Shown here in pieces: positions 31,454 through 39,716 of a stretch of 44,638 nucleotides of DNA. Location: the NCBI GenBank assembly GCA_016932165.1, contig JAFGDK010000125.1, forward strand, positions 1 to 44,638, read 5' to 3'. The notes under the pieces are model-generated. The model ran no database searches, had not been told where the DNA came from, and saw nothing but the letters and a program-made list of their open reading frames with translations. Source of the DNA: Anaerolineales bacterium. Its GTDB lineage: Bacteria > Chloroflexota > Anaerolineae > Anaerolineales > UBA11579. The stretch's first letter is position 1; every line of letters starts with the position of its first letter. The translations under genes and the position numbers were made by a program.

Positions 31454-33844
31454 TTAATTCTTCACCAGGTGCACGATTGTGACCCCGTCGCCGCCTTCAT
31501 TCCGGCTGCCGGGTTCAAAGCGGTCTACGTAGGGGTGATTCTTGACAGCTTTTCTCACTGCATCACGCAGCTTGCCAGTGCCCTTGCCGTGAACCAGACG
31601 GGCATAGGGTAGCCCAGAGATGTAGGCCCGGTCCAGATAGTGGTCCAACCGTTCGAGGGCTTCGTCCACGGTGAGCCCGCGCAAGGGGAGTTCAACCCCA
31701 GGGGAGGGGGTGCGGAAGTTGGCAGCTTCAGTGGCGATTTCTACCCTGGGTTTCTCCTGCACCTGCCCGCCGATTAATTCCAGGTCGTACAGGTCTACGC
31801 GCACGCGCAGGTTGCCGACCATGATCTCAGCCTGTTCCTCTCCCAGGGAGGAGACCACGCCTTCCTGGCCAAGCGTGCGCAGTTTCACCTTATCTCCCAA
31901 CCGGATAGGACGCTGCATCACCGGGGTGGGCAATTCTCTGGTAACCTGTTTGCGCGGCTTGGGTTTTTCGATTTTCTCTTCAATCGTTTCAACGGCGGTT
32001 TCAATCTCATCGACCACATCCAGCGGCTGACGCGCTTGGGCTAGATTGCGGCGAACCTTACGTAGTTCTTCCTGTAAATCTTCAATCTCTTGCTGGGCAT
32101 AATCCTGGGCCTTTGCCAGGACCGCCAGGCGTTCATCTTCAATATTCTCCAGCCGGTTGGCCAATTCTGTGCGCAGCTCTTCAGCCTGTCGGCGGCTGTG
32201 TTCGGCTTCAGCGCGGGCGATCTGAGCCAGGTCTCGCTGCCGGTGAATCTCGTCCAGCAAGTCATCTGCTTTCAGGTCTCTCGGGTTGATCTTAGCTCGG
32301 GCAAACTGGATGATCTCCTGGCGCAGACCAAGCCGTTCGGCGATATGCAGGGCGTTCGAGCGACCGGGCAGGCCGATGGTCAAGTGATAGGTGGGGCGCA
32401 GCGTCTCCATGTCGAAGGCCATCGAGGCGTTGACCACGCCCGGGGTGCTGTGGGCGTAAGCTTTCAGTTCGGGGTAATGGGTGGCCACCAGGGTGGGGAT
32501 GCCAGCATCCACCAGATAGGTGAGGATTGCCTGGGCCAGCGCTGCGCCTTCTTGCGGGTCGGTGCCGGCGCCAAGCTCATCCAGGATCACCAGTGTGTTT
32601 TGACCGGCTTTATCAAGGATCTGAATAATATTGGTGATATGCCCGGAAAAGGTGGAAAGCGACTGCTCGATAGACTGCTCGTCGCCAATATCGGCATAGA
32701 TGTTTTTGAACATAGTGATCTCAGAGCCTTCTGCCGCCGGGATGTGCATCCCGGCCTGAGCCATACAGGCCAGCAAACCGACTGTCTTGAGCGTGACAGT
32801 TTTGCCGCCGGTGTTCGGCCCGGTGATCAGCAGGATGTAGGTTTCTGGGTCGGTTTCAACATCTATGGGGACGACGGTTTTTTGATCCAACAGAGGATGG
32901 CGGGCCTGCCACAGTTTGAGGGTCAGGTTGGGGTTGACCCCATCTTTGGGCTTGTGAAAGCGGATCAGTTTGGGCTGGATGGCTTCCAGATCCTCGGCGT
33001 ATTTGGCCTTGGCGAAGACCAGGTCCAGGGCGGCCAGGGTATTGACTGCAGCAGTTAATTCTGCGGCGTGCTGTCCTAACCTATACGAAAGTTCCGCCAA
33101 AATGCGGCGCTCTTCTTCCTTTTCCTCCGCCTGCAGCTGGCGGTACTCGTTGTTCAGGTCCACCACCTGGATCGGCTCAACGAACAAGGTGGCCCCTGAG
33201 GAAGAGACATCGTGCACCACAGCTTTCACCCGCCCGCGGGACTCTGCTTTGATCGGGATGACATAGCGGCCATCGCGCTGGGTGACAAGCGATTCCTGCA
33301 AATACGGGGCGATGGCTTTGTTGTTGAGCAGCTTTTGCATCTTGTCAAGCAGGCGGTCGTGGACGATGCGCAGCTGCCCCCGAACCTGCCCCAATTTGGG
33401 CGAAGCGGTGTCGAGGATCTCTCCCCGGTCTGAAACGGTGGAAGAGATTGCATCCACAAGCCCCATGGGGGCAGGCAACCCGAGGGCGATCTCTGACAGG
33501 AATGGATAGGTGGCTTCAGCACGCTCCAGCTGGCGGCTCAAGCTGCGGGCAGCGATCAGGGTGAACTTGATATCCAGCAGGTCAGCCGGGATGAGGATGA
33601 TTCCCTTGCTGGCCGAGACAGCCAAAGAACGGATATCGCGCCCTCCGCCGATCGAGGTGTGGGGCTCAGTTTCCAGCAGCAGGCGTGCTTCACGGGTCTC
33701 ATCTAGCCACTGCCGGGCGGTATGGAAGTTGGTGCTGGGCGTCAGTGCCAGTGCCAGTTCCCGCGAGGGGACAAAGGCAGTCAGCGCAGCCAGTTTCTCC
33801 CGAACTTTGTCAAATTCCAGAGTGAGAAGCGTTTTTGCATCCAT
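31454..33844 (-). CDS. mutS2: MutS2 family ATPase/endonuclease
   Basis: 796 aa from ATG 33844; a TTG 21 nt further upstream is possible but less likely. Known MutS2 proteins suppress recombination and/or split collided ribosomes. Visible: N-terminal TLEFDKVREKLA opening, core helices with PIKAESRGRVKAVVHDVSSSG, Walker A ITGPNTGGKTVTLKT (about 338-352), Walker B region LVILDELGAGTDPQEGAAL, signature STFSGHI, a long coiled coil (about 515-620), a KOW-like segment (GDKVKLRTLGQEGVV) and a C-terminal Smr domain with LPLRGLTVDEAL and LVHGKGTGKLR. Complete and full-length. Converges on the deoxynucleoside kinase gene. Confidence 0.97.
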   Translation of the reverse strand: MDAKTLLTLEFDKVREKLAALTAFVPSRELALALTPSTNFHTARQWLDETREARLLLETEPHTSIGGGRDIRSLAVSASKGIILIPADLLDIKFTLIAARSLSRQLERAEATYPFLSEIALGLPAPMGLVDAISSTVSDRGEILDTASPKLGQVRGQLRIVHDRLLDKMQKLLNNKAIAPYLQESLVTQRDGRYVIPIKAESRGRVKAVVHDVSSSGATLFVEPIQVVDLNNEYRQLQAEEKEEERRILAELSYRLGQHAAELTAAVNTLAALDLVFAKAKYAEDLEAIQPKLIRFHKPKDGVNPNLTLKLWQARHPLLDQKTVVPIDVETDPETYILLITGPNTGGKTVTLKTVGLLACMAQAGMHIPAAEGSEITMFKNIYADIGDEQSIEQSLSTFSGHITNIIQILDKAGQNTLVILDELGAGTDPQEGAALAQAILTYLVDAGIPTLVATHYPELKAYAHSTPGVVNASMAFDMETLRPTYHLTIGLPGRSNALHIAERLGLRQEIIQFARAKINPRDLKADDLLDEIHRQRDLAQIARAEAEHSRRQAEELRTELANRLENIEDERLAVLAKAQDYAQQEIEDLQEELRKVRRNLAQARQPLDVVDEIETAVETIEEKIEKPKPRKQVTRELPTPVMQRPIRLGDKVKLRTLGQEGVVSSLGEEQAEIMVGNLRVRVDLYDLELIGGQVQEKPRVEIATEAANFRTPSPGVELPLRGLTVDEALERLDHYLDRAYISGLPYARLVHGKGTGKLRDAVRKAVKNHPYVDRFEPGSRNEGGDGVTIVHLVKN

Positions 33845-33915
33845 TGCGGGGGAAGTGTACCACAAGACATGGTCAATTGTTTACCGTTGTCTGGTAGAAG
33901 GTGCTCAGCCTTTGT

Positions 33916-34389
33916 TCAGTAGTGGGCGGCGGTGTTTAGGTACTCCTGTATCAACTTTTTTGCACCTCTGATGCGGTGTCTGGTGTTCATCCGAGTGTAA
34001 GCAAACAATCTATCTGCCCAGTTGCCATCCTCGTCAACCAGGATACTGTCTTGGTCGGGCGTGAAATCGTGCGTTAATTTGTCGCCTTTGGGGATTAGAA
34101 CTTTCTCACCATCTTCACTTTCCCACAGCGTATCTACGATATTCAATCCATGCACACCCTGATAGCCAATATAAAAATACTCTAGAAGAACATCCTCTTT
34201 GCCAATATTGATGATTTCTACCCGGAGGACTGGTAAATCATAAGGATTTTCTTCTAACTGCTGGGGGGGCAGGTAGCTAACATCGAATTTCAGCCTGGGC
34301 CTGTATTTTAATCTGTCCCAGAGCGAAAGGATAAAAGTGATCACAGATATGCTAATCGCAATGATTGAGGTGATATTTGAGAATTCCAT
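33916..34389 (-). CDS. Membrane-anchored protein of unknown function
   Basis: 157 aa from ATG 34389, chosen because AGGAG lies 7 nt upstream; a TTG at 34404 is in frame. One N-terminal transmembrane helix (about 6-25, ITSIIAISISVITFILSLW) is followed by a basic stretch and a soluble beta-rich domain with no family I recognise. The hydrophobic segment followed by RLKYRP suggests an N-out/C-in anchor. The gene points away from the next small membrane-protein gene (divergent) and ends 72 bp from the mutS2 start. Confidence 0.65.
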   Translation of the reverse strand: MEFSNITSIIAISISVITFILSLWDRLKYRPRLKFDVSYLPPQQLEENPYDLPVLRVEIINIGKEDVLLEYFYIGYQGVHGLNIVDTLWESEDGEKVLIPKGDKLTHDFTPDQDSILVDEDGNWADRLFAYTRMNTRHRIRGAKKLIQEYLNTAAHY

Positions 34390-34513
34390 ATCTTTTCTCC
34401 TCAAAAATTTGATTCAAAGGGTTAATTTGATTGTACATGATATTCTGAAATTCTCTTGGCACAGGAATTTTAAAAAGTGGAACCGAGGATAATTTGCTGC
34501 CAGTTTCTTTTCT

Positions 34514-34553
34514 GTTTGGTGTGACCAAACCAGTATGTGGGGGGTTATACAAT
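34514..34553 (+). promoter_or_regulatory. Operator-like inverted repeat with -10 region
   Basis: GTTTGGT (34514-34520) and ACCAAAC (34524-34530) are perfect 7-bp arms around GTG. TACAAT at 34548-34553 is a plausible -10, which places the repeat across the -35 region. No strong -35 hexamer is visible, as at activator-dependent or repressor-covered promoters. Drives the gene at 34587. Confidence 0.5.
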
Positions 34554-34586
34554 TGGATCACAAGGATAGCAAAGGAGTAATTTTCT

Positions 34587-34916
34587 ATGAGTACCAAAAC
34601 AATTGGTGTCTGGGCATTCATCATCGGTCTAATTCTGGCATTGGCGGAAGTTTTCTTAGATCTGGGCAGGTGGGCGGCACAGGTGTTAATTTTGTTAGGG
34701 ATCCTGGTCGGCGTATTCCATCCAATCCGGAAAGAGATTGTGCCGTTGGCAGTTGTATACCTGGCGGTGGCTGCCACAGCGGCTTCGATAGAGGGTTTGC
34801 TCTACCTGGGGCCAATCATCACTCAGATCGCCGCTGCCTGGGCGCAATTTCTCGGTCCGGTAGTGCTGACTGCCATGCTGATATGGGGCGCTCCTTACCT
34901 GATGTCGAAAAAGTGA
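34587..34916 (+). CDS. Small integral membrane protein
   Basis: 109 aa, unrecognised. Three hydrophobic segments: about 7-24 (VWAFIIGLILALAEVFL), 29-47 (AAQVLILLGILVGVF) and a longer 50-105 region probably containing two helices. The protein ends MSKK. AGGAG precedes the ATG by 9 nt, which supports it as a genuine gene. Probable inner-membrane protein; function unknown. Confidence 0.7.
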   Translation: MSTKTIGVWAFIIGLILALAEVFLDLGRWAAQVLILLGILVGVFHPIRKEIVPLAVVYLAVAATAASIEGLLYLGPIITQIAAAWAQFLGPVVLTAMLIWGAPYLMSKK

Positions 34917-34991
34917 GAAATGGGTCTCCAGATTCTGGTATTTGGGAAGAGTAAACCCAAAGTGTTTGCTCACGATCCCGTTGTTTCCCGT

Positions 34992-35021
34992 CATGGGTCA
35001 CCATGGTCCACCATGGGTGGT
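34992..35021 (+). repeat. Three 10-bp phased repeats upstream of spoVS promoter
   Basis: CATGGGTCAC (34992-35001), CATGGTCCAC (35002-35011), CATGGGTGGT (35012-35021): CATGG recurs every 10 bp, one helical turn, and ends 11 bp before the -35 box. This is the layout of a multi-site activator or regulator binding region. Confidence 0.55.
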
Positions 35022-35032
35022 GGCCAGTTGTC

Positions 35033-35061
35033 TTGATTCGCGTATTAAAATCCTGTACAAT
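35033..35061 (+). promoter_or_regulatory. spoVS promoter
   Basis: TTGATT (35033-35038), 17-bp spacer, TACAAT (35056-35061). Predicted start near 35068 gives a leader of about 59 nt. AAGGAG (35115-35120) lies 6 nt before the spoVS ATG. Confidence 0.7.
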
Positions 35062-35126
35062 GAATAACAAAGTGAGAGAATGGCAACATCTCACTGCTGT
35101 TAACCTACAACCACAAGGAGCATGAC

Positions 35127-35396
35127 ATGGATGTGATCAAGGTATCAGGAACATCAAGAACATCCGCTGTTGCCGGGGCGATCGCAGGGGTTTTCAGAGA
35201 AAATAAACGTGCTGAAATCCAGGCGATTGGGGCAGGAGCGGTGAACCAGGCAGTGAAGGCGTTGGTGCTCTCCAGGGGTTATCTAGCCGAAGATGGCTAC
35301 GATGTGATCTTTTTCGCCGATTTTACCGATGTGGAGATCGACGAAAAGGTCCGCACCGCTATCAAGATTACCGTTGAGGAACGAACTGCACAATAA
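35127..35396 (+). CDS. spoVS: Stage V sporulation protein S homologue
   Basis: 89 aa, the usual size. MDVIKVSGTSRTSAVAGAIAGVFRE-type start, AIGAGAVNQAVKALVLSRGYL and DVIFFADFTDVEIDEK..TAIKITVEER are SpoVS hallmarks (Alba-like fold). In Bacillus it affects sporulation; in non-sporulating phyla such as Chloroflexota it is widespread with an unclear, possibly nucleic-acid-binding role. The gene is monocistronic here: its own promoter with phased upstream repeats and its own terminator. Confidence 0.95.
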   Translation: MDVIKVSGTSRTSAVAGAIAGVFRENKRAEIQAIGAGAVNQAVKALVLSRGYLAEDGYDVIFFADFTDVEIDEKVRTAIKITVEERTAQ

Positions 35397-35422
35397 AATC
35401 ATTCCAGCTTAGCTTATCTCAC

Positions 35423-35457
35423 AGCCTTCCGGCCTTCACACGGAGGGCTTTTATTTT
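35423..35457 (+). terminator. Rho-independent terminator of spoVS
   Basis: AGCCTTCCG (35423-35431) pairs with CGGAGGGCT (35441-35449), 9 bp with one G-T pair, followed by TTTATTTT. Confidence 0.85.
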
Positions 35458-35472
35458 AGGTAGGATGGGATC

Positions 35473-36108
35473 ATGGAAAAGTCTGACCAATGGCAGCTGC
35501 GGCTCGCGGCCCGCTATCCAGAAATTCAGGCCGGAGAAGAAAATTTCTTCAACCAGTGGACGCATACCGGCCAGTTCAGGGATCACGGCAAACCAATTGC
35601 TGTTTGTGATCTGTGCGGCAATCGCGGCCTGCGGTATCACTTCCTGGTGGCGCACCGCCAGACTGGGGAGGCGATCTGGGTTGGGAGCCAGTGTGTGCTG
35701 AACTTTGACCTCTCTGAGGGGGCAATGCTGGTCCGCCAGCGCCAGGCGCGGCAGGTTACTGAAGAAGCCGCCAAGGTGGAAGCCAACCAGACACAACTGA
35801 TCCATATGCTGTCACAGCTTCAGGGGATTTACCAGCTTGCCAGTAAGCAAGAGCAGCGCCAGATCCGCTGGATGGTGGGGAAGTTCCAGCAGCGGGGCGG
35901 ATTTTCTCCGGCAGACCTCGGCTGGTTGTTTGCCGCCATGCTGGCGAGCGGACACCAGTTGGATCCCGCCTCGTTCCCCCTCATCCTGCGCGCCAAAAAA
36001 GACCGGCAGGAGCTCCATCAGTTATCTATCAGCGCTCTGAACTGGTTGAAACCAGCTTTGACAGAAAAGCAATGTCAAAAAATTGCAGAGATGGGAATCA
36101 GGCTATAA
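35473..36108 (+). CDS. Unrecognised protein with CxxC...C zinc-binding-like motif
   Basis: 211 aa. Near residue 45 it has VCDLCGNRGLRYHFLVAHR followed by WVGSQCVLNF about 20 residues later, a CxxC-(x)-H-C arrangement typical of a small metal-binding module. A helical/coiled segment rich in Gln and Arg follows (about 85-150), and the remainder is helical. Such CxxC/VGSxC modules appear in several prokaryotic and phage proteins, but I cannot give a function. The start lies 15 nt after the spoVS terminator T run; it overlaps the converging alpha/beta-hydrolase gene by 6 bp at the 3' end. Confidence 0.65.
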   Translation: MEKSDQWQLRLAARYPEIQAGEENFFNQWTHTGQFRDHGKPIAVCDLCGNRGLRYHFLVAHRQTGEAIWVGSQCVLNFDLSEGAMLVRQRQARQVTEEAAKVEANQTQLIHMLSQLQGIYQLASKQEQRQIRWMVGKFQQRGGFSPADLGWLFAAMLASGHQLDPASFPLILRAKKDRQELHQLSISALNWLKPALTEKQCQKIAEMGIRL

Positions 36109-37065
36109 CTGCGATGTAATCGAAGGGTGCTTTGAGATAAAGTCTATGATCGCTGGTCGAAGCATTTCCAGATGGGTGAGAACGCAGTAATGGGTGCCCT
36201 CCAGCACCGGAAGGAACTGGGCGTCAGGAATCCGCGCTGCGCTGCGCACGCCCTGATCAAAAGGGACGACTTCATCGGCTGTGCCGTGGATCACCAAAGT
36301 TGGCACGCGGATCGCTTCCAGCGGGATTTCGTCCAGACTCACGATCTGGTGGGCATCGTTCATCATTCCAGAGACGCGCAGTGAAGTTGGGTAAACGGTT
36401 TGGATCAACTGGTTGATGGCATTGATCTTGTCTGGGTTAGAGGCGATCTGCTTGCGCAGCGTGGGGCGGATCAGCATCAGGGCTTCGGGGTGCAGCAGCG
36501 CCCAGGGCAGGAAGTCGGTGGAGAGCAGCGGGGAGAGCATGGTGTAGTGTGTCAGCCCGCCGGGGATCGGGGCGTTGACCGCTGAGATCAACACCAGCGC
36601 TGAGCAGCGGTCTGGGTGGCGCAAGGCAAAGAACAGCCCAACCAACCCGCCCATTGAGGTGCCGATAAAGGCCGCCTGGGGGATTTTAAGAGCCTCCAGC
36701 ACCGCGGCCATCGCATCCGCTTGAGCCGCGGGGGTTTCACCTGTGGCCAGCGGTGTGCGTAAATAACCTGGGCGGGAGACGGAGATATATCTGACCCCGG
36801 TAAATTCCTCAGACTGCACCTCCCCCTGATCGTAGCCGCCTGCTGCGCCGTGGACCACGAGCACCGGAGGACCTTCCCCGTGGATGGAGATTTCAACCGG
36901 TCCGGCAGAGGTCTCGATTACCTGGCTGCGGGTTTTAAGGGTTCTGAGGGCGGTTTCGGTTTCTTGCTTAAAGCGCTCCTGCAGTTTGCGTATAGCCCAA
37001 AGGGATGCGCCAGTTCCCACAGCTGCCCCCAATGCAGTCAGGATCGTTCGATTGATTTTTTTCAT
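36103..37065 (-). CDS. Alpha/beta hydrolase (paralogue 1)
   Basis: 320 aa with an N-terminal hydrophobic segment (about 6-24, ILTALGAAVGTGASLWAI), perhaps a membrane anchor. Alpha/beta-hydrolase fold with LVVHGAAGGYD (oxyanion region, about 69-80), nucleophile elbow GTSMGG (catalytic Ser), GTADEVVP (acid) and GTHYCVLTH (His). All triad positions are filled, so it is probably an active esterase/lipase-like enzyme; substrate unknown. Very similar in sequence to the next gene (ETS-GPVE, GYDxxxV, SRPGYLRTPL, HPDRC, PTLVIHGTAD), indicating tandem duplication. Gap to the next gene 16 bp. Confidence 0.88.
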   Translation of the reverse strand: MKKINRTILTALGAAVGTGASLWAIRKLQERFKQETETALRTLKTRSQVIETSAGPVEISIHGEGPPVLVVHGAAGGYDQGEVQSEEFTGVRYISVSRPGYLRTPLATGETPAAQADAMAAVLEALKIPQAAFIGTSMGGLVGLFFALRHPDRCSALVLISAVNAPIPGGLTHYTMLSPLLSTDFLPWALLHPEALMLIRPTLRKQIASNPDKINAINQLIQTVYPTSLRVSGMMNDAHQIVSLDEIPLEAIRVPTLVIHGTADEVVPFDQGVRSAARIPDAQFLPVLEGTHYCVLTHLEMLRPAIIDFISKHPSITSQL

Positions 37066-37081
37066 CTTTTAATTCCAAGTG

Positions 37082-37933
37082 TCAATTGGCAAAGGCATTT
37101 TGCTGTAGAAATTCTACCAGCTTCTCTTTAACAATATCATGATGGGAAATGAAACACAAATGCGTGCCGCCCTTGATGCTCAGGAAGTCGGCGTTGGGAA
37201 TTCGTTTGGCGCTGGCCTGCCCCTGTGCATAGGGGACGACGATATCGGCAGTGCCGTGGACCACCAGCGTGGGAATGGATATCTCTTCCAATGGATAACC
37301 ATCATGCCCCTGGAACTGAGACAGATCATTGAGGAGGCCGGCTTTGCGCACGCTGGTGGGGTGCATGGAATCCAGCATGGCTTTGATATGTGCCTGTTTG
37401 GCCGGGTCTCCCAAAGTTTGCCGGCCGAGATTGGGCCGCAGCAGGAAAAGCACGGTCCGGTTAACGCCGAGCCAGGTGAACCAGTCCCAGCCGAAGAAGG
37501 CTTGGGCGACCGGGGTGATCAATCCGTGCAGGCCGGAGAGGGGGGCGTTGATGGCATTGCCCATCACCAGACCCCAGCAGCGGTGGGGATGGCGCAGGGT
37601 GAACTGGATCGCAGGCGGCCCGCCAGCAGAGCAGGCGATCACAGCAGCTTTTTCAATCCCCAGGCTGTCCAGCAGGGCGGCAGTCAGGTCAGCTTGCTCT
37701 TCGGCGGTTTTCCCGGCAGTCAGGGGGGTACGCAGGTATCCGGGGCGGGAAGGGCAGATGAATTTAAAACCGGCTTCCGGAAAGCTGTACACCCGGGCGC
37801 GGTCGTAGCCGCCGAGGGCACCATGCAGCACGACAACAGCCGGCCCAACGCCTGTAATCAGGGCTTCGACTGGGCCTCTGCTGGTTTCAATGATTTGGCT
37901 GGCTGCGGCTAATTGTTGAATTCTGCGAGACAT
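37082..37933 (-). CDS. Alpha/beta hydrolase (paralogue 2)
   Basis: 283 aa from ATG 37933; a TTG at 37942 adds three residues. Lacks the N-terminal hydrophobic helix of paralogue 1 but shares the rest: VVLHGALGGYD, SRPGYLRTPLT, nucleophile elbow ACSAGG (catalytic Ser), GTADIVVP and GTHLCFISHHD. The elbow differs from the sister protein (CSAGG against TSMGG), suggesting a changed substrate pocket. No clear Shine-Dalgarno. Probably co-transcribed with paralogue 1. Confidence 0.87.
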   Translation of the reverse strand: MSRRIQQLAAASQIIETSRGPVEALITGVGPAVVVLHGALGGYDRARVYSFPEAGFKFICPSRPGYLRTPLTAGKTAEEQADLTAALLDSLGIEKAAVIACSAGGPPAIQFTLRHPHRCWGLVMGNAINAPLSGLHGLITPVAQAFFGWDWFTWLGVNRTVLFLLRPNLGRQTLGDPAKQAHIKAMLDSMHPTSVRKAGLLNDLSQFQGHDGYPLEEISIPTLVVHGTADIVVPYAQGQASAKRIPNADFLSIKGGTHLCFISHHDIVKEKLVEFLQQNAFAN

Positions 37934-38014
37934 TTTGGTCAATGCGGGTTTAATTTCCAGGGAGTGATTTCCCCAGGCGGCTGGTAAGTAGATGCTGGTA
38001 TTGTGATCGGTCTC

Positions 38015-38704
38015 TTATTTCTGTCCGTAACACCCGTTGAAGTATCCCGGCGGTGACCAGTAAGAGTAGGTGCCGTCAATCAATAAGGTCTGTTCCAGCA
38101 CCTTCTCACCGTTTACGGTGATCTCCAGGGTCCAGATTCCGGAGGCCAGGCCATTTGGTTCAGTGAGAGAAATTTCTTCCAACCCCGATACCGGACCAGG
38201 CCACAGGCAGGTGTATTGCGCCCACAACTGGCCGTCCTTGGTCCATTTGCGCACATAGGGCGCTTTGATGGGGAAATCTTCAAATTGAAATTGGAAGAAA
38301 ATCTGCTCAACCCTTTCCGGGAAGGTGACCTGATGGTTGCTGCCGTCATCCAGGCATTCTTCCAGGCAGGTGTAGAAATTGCTGGTAGTGGGGTTGGGCA
38401 GTGCGATGGCGGTAGGGTAGCCAGTAACGCCTCTGGTGGGTGTCGGGGTGGAGGTGTTTTCAGCTAGTTCTACCACTTCGGTGGCTTCCGGGGTTTCGGC
38501 GGCTTCTTCTGGGGTCTCAGTGGAGGGGGCATCGGTGGGCGTGGGGGCATCTTTTGTCACCTGGGCCACTTCCGCCAGCACGGTCGCCAGCGCATCTGGG
38601 GTATCAGCAGGTGCGTCCTCAAAGGCCGGGTCAGCAATTCGGATGGATGAACAGGCCAATGCGGCCAATACCAATATCGCAATCATCAGGGTGAGTTTCT
38701 TCAT
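38015..38704 (-). CDS. Lipoprotein of unknown function
   Basis: 229 aa from ATG 38704 (GGAGA 6 nt upstream); a longer reading to 38755 lacks a signal. Lipobox LAAL-AC places the lipidated Cys at 18. A Pro/Thr/Glu/Ala-rich low-complexity linker (about 30-85) leads to a globular beta-rich C-terminus with CLEECLDDG, WTKDGQLWAQYTCLW and FNGCYGQK; its Cys residues could form disulfides outside the cell. No family recognised. Linker plus beta domain is a recurring Anaerolineae surface-lipoprotein layout, also seen at 11779-12750. Confidence 0.75.
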   Translation of the reverse strand: MKKLTLMIAILVLAALACSSIRIADPAFEDAPADTPDALATVLAEVAQVTKDAPTPTDAPSTETPEEAAETPEATEVVELAENTSTPTPTRGVTGYPTAIALPNPTTSNFYTCLEECLDDGSNHQVTFPERVEQIFFQFQFEDFPIKAPYVRKWTKDGQLWAQYTCLWPGPVSGLEEISLTEPNGLASGIWTLEITVNGEKVLEQTLLIDGTYSYWSPPGYFNGCYGQK

Positions 38705-38791
38705 CTGCAATCTCCTATGCCTATCATAAGACAAAAATGCCAGAAAATGAAGCATTATTTTACATCTGCATCAATGAAATTACAGGTACAA

Positions 38792-38901
38792 CATCCATGC
38801 CATCATCGGATAAACCCAGGCGGGGGGCAGCAGTCATCTCATTGGGGAATTGGCAGATGCCCCTCTGCGGTGATTGGTCAAGTTTATCTGTGTTATGGAT
38901 G
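38792..38901. repeat. Nested inverted repeats in otsB-lipoprotein spacer
   Basis: Three properly nested arm pairs: CATCCAT (38792-38798)/ATGGATG (38895-38901), GATAAAC (38809-38815)/GTTTATC (38882-38888), GGGGCA (38824-38829)/TGCCCC (38858-38863). The 227-bp spacer has no ORF or obvious promoter; on the minus strand it would be in the leader of the lipoprotein gene. No known riboswitch class matched by eye. Confidence 0.45.
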
Positions 38902-38931
38902 CCGATCGACCCCTAAGTGGTAAATAAGGCA

Positions 38932-39708
38932 CTAAAGCAGCGATGCCAGGAATTGCCGCACCGCGGGAGGATTATCAATTTTCAATTGGGCTTTGGTGTC
39001 ACATGGTTGTGGACAGGTCTTGATGGCAATCCCATCGTATTTCAACAGCTTTTCGAAAGCTTCTTCATCTTTATCATCATCACCGATGTAAACAGGCAGC
39101 GCTCCCTTCAAAGGCTGTTCATCGAGTAAATATTCAATCGTAAGCCCTTTATTGGCCAGGCGCGGCGCAATTTCCAGGAACTTATTCCCCCCCAGAATAC
39201 GGAAATCCTTTTCAAACGCATTTGTTTCGGGGATGGCGCTCATCGCCTGGCTTAGAATTTCTTCGGCGATAAGATTTTCTGCATCCTTGGCATGGATTGC
39301 CAGCGACCAGCGCTTATCCTCAAGGTAAAAACCCGAATGTGGTTGGATCAGTTCAAGCCAGAACGGTTTAATTTTGTCGAGGATTGGGCGGACCTGCGTA
39401 AAATTAACTCGATCAATCTGCTTGCCAGTGGGTGTCAACAGTTCCACACCGTACGTTCCTGCCAGCAGAATGCCGTCAATCGGGATCAGTTTTTGGATAT
39501 GACTTAGCCGCCTGCCGCTGATAACCGAGAGGTGAATTTTCTGGCTCTGCTTCAGATGCTCAAGTAACCTGATCAAATCAGCATCAGGATAGATCTCATC
39601 TGGGGTTGGCGCAAACTCCGCCAGCGTGCCATCATAATCCAAAAATAAACGCAGATGCTCTGCCTGCCGGATTTGGTCGAGGTATTTTTGAGGCCCGCTG
39701 ATTATCAC
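38932..39708 (-). CDS. otsB: Trehalose-6-phosphate phosphatase-like HAD enzyme
   Basis: 258 aa, typical length. HAD phosphatase of the OtsB family: nucleophile Asp24 in LFLDYDGTLAEF, second acid Asp26, motif II VISGRR, and GDDDKDEEAF near residue 206 (metal binding); cap-domain insert between. Family members dephosphorylate trehalose-6-phosphate; other sugar phosphates are possible. Starts with GTG (39708) preceded by AGGGGGTGA. It lies 8 bp after the GT4 gene and is the last gene of the cluster. Confidence 0.9.
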   Translation of the reverse strand: MIISGPQKYLDQIRQAEHLRLFLDYDGTLAEFAPTPDEIYPDADLIRLLEHLKQSQKIHLSVISGRRLSHIQKLIPIDGILLAGTYGVELLTPTGKQIDRVNFTQVRPILDKIKPFWLELIQPHSGFYLEDKRWSLAIHAKDAENLIAEEILSQAMSAIPETNAFEKDFRILGGNKFLEIAPRLANKGLTIEYLLDEQPLKGALPVYIGDDDKDEEAFEKLLKYDGIAIKTCPQPCDTKAQLKIDNPPAVRQFLASLL

Positions 39709-39716
39709 TTCACCCC

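Noticed and set aside
32090-33058. 322-aa open frame on the plus strand
   Set aside because: Antisense to mutS2, whose Walker and Smr motifs are intact.
34992-35021. CRISPR-like repeats
   Set aside because: Units are 10 bp without spacers; they look like regulator-binding repeats.
37139-37912. 257-aa open frame on the plus strand
   Set aside because: Antisense to an alpha/beta hydrolase with a complete catalytic triad.
38740-38931. Cobalamin, TPP or c-di-GMP riboswitch
   Set aside because: Short resemblances such as GACTGCTGCCCC on the minus strand, but required conserved cores are absent.
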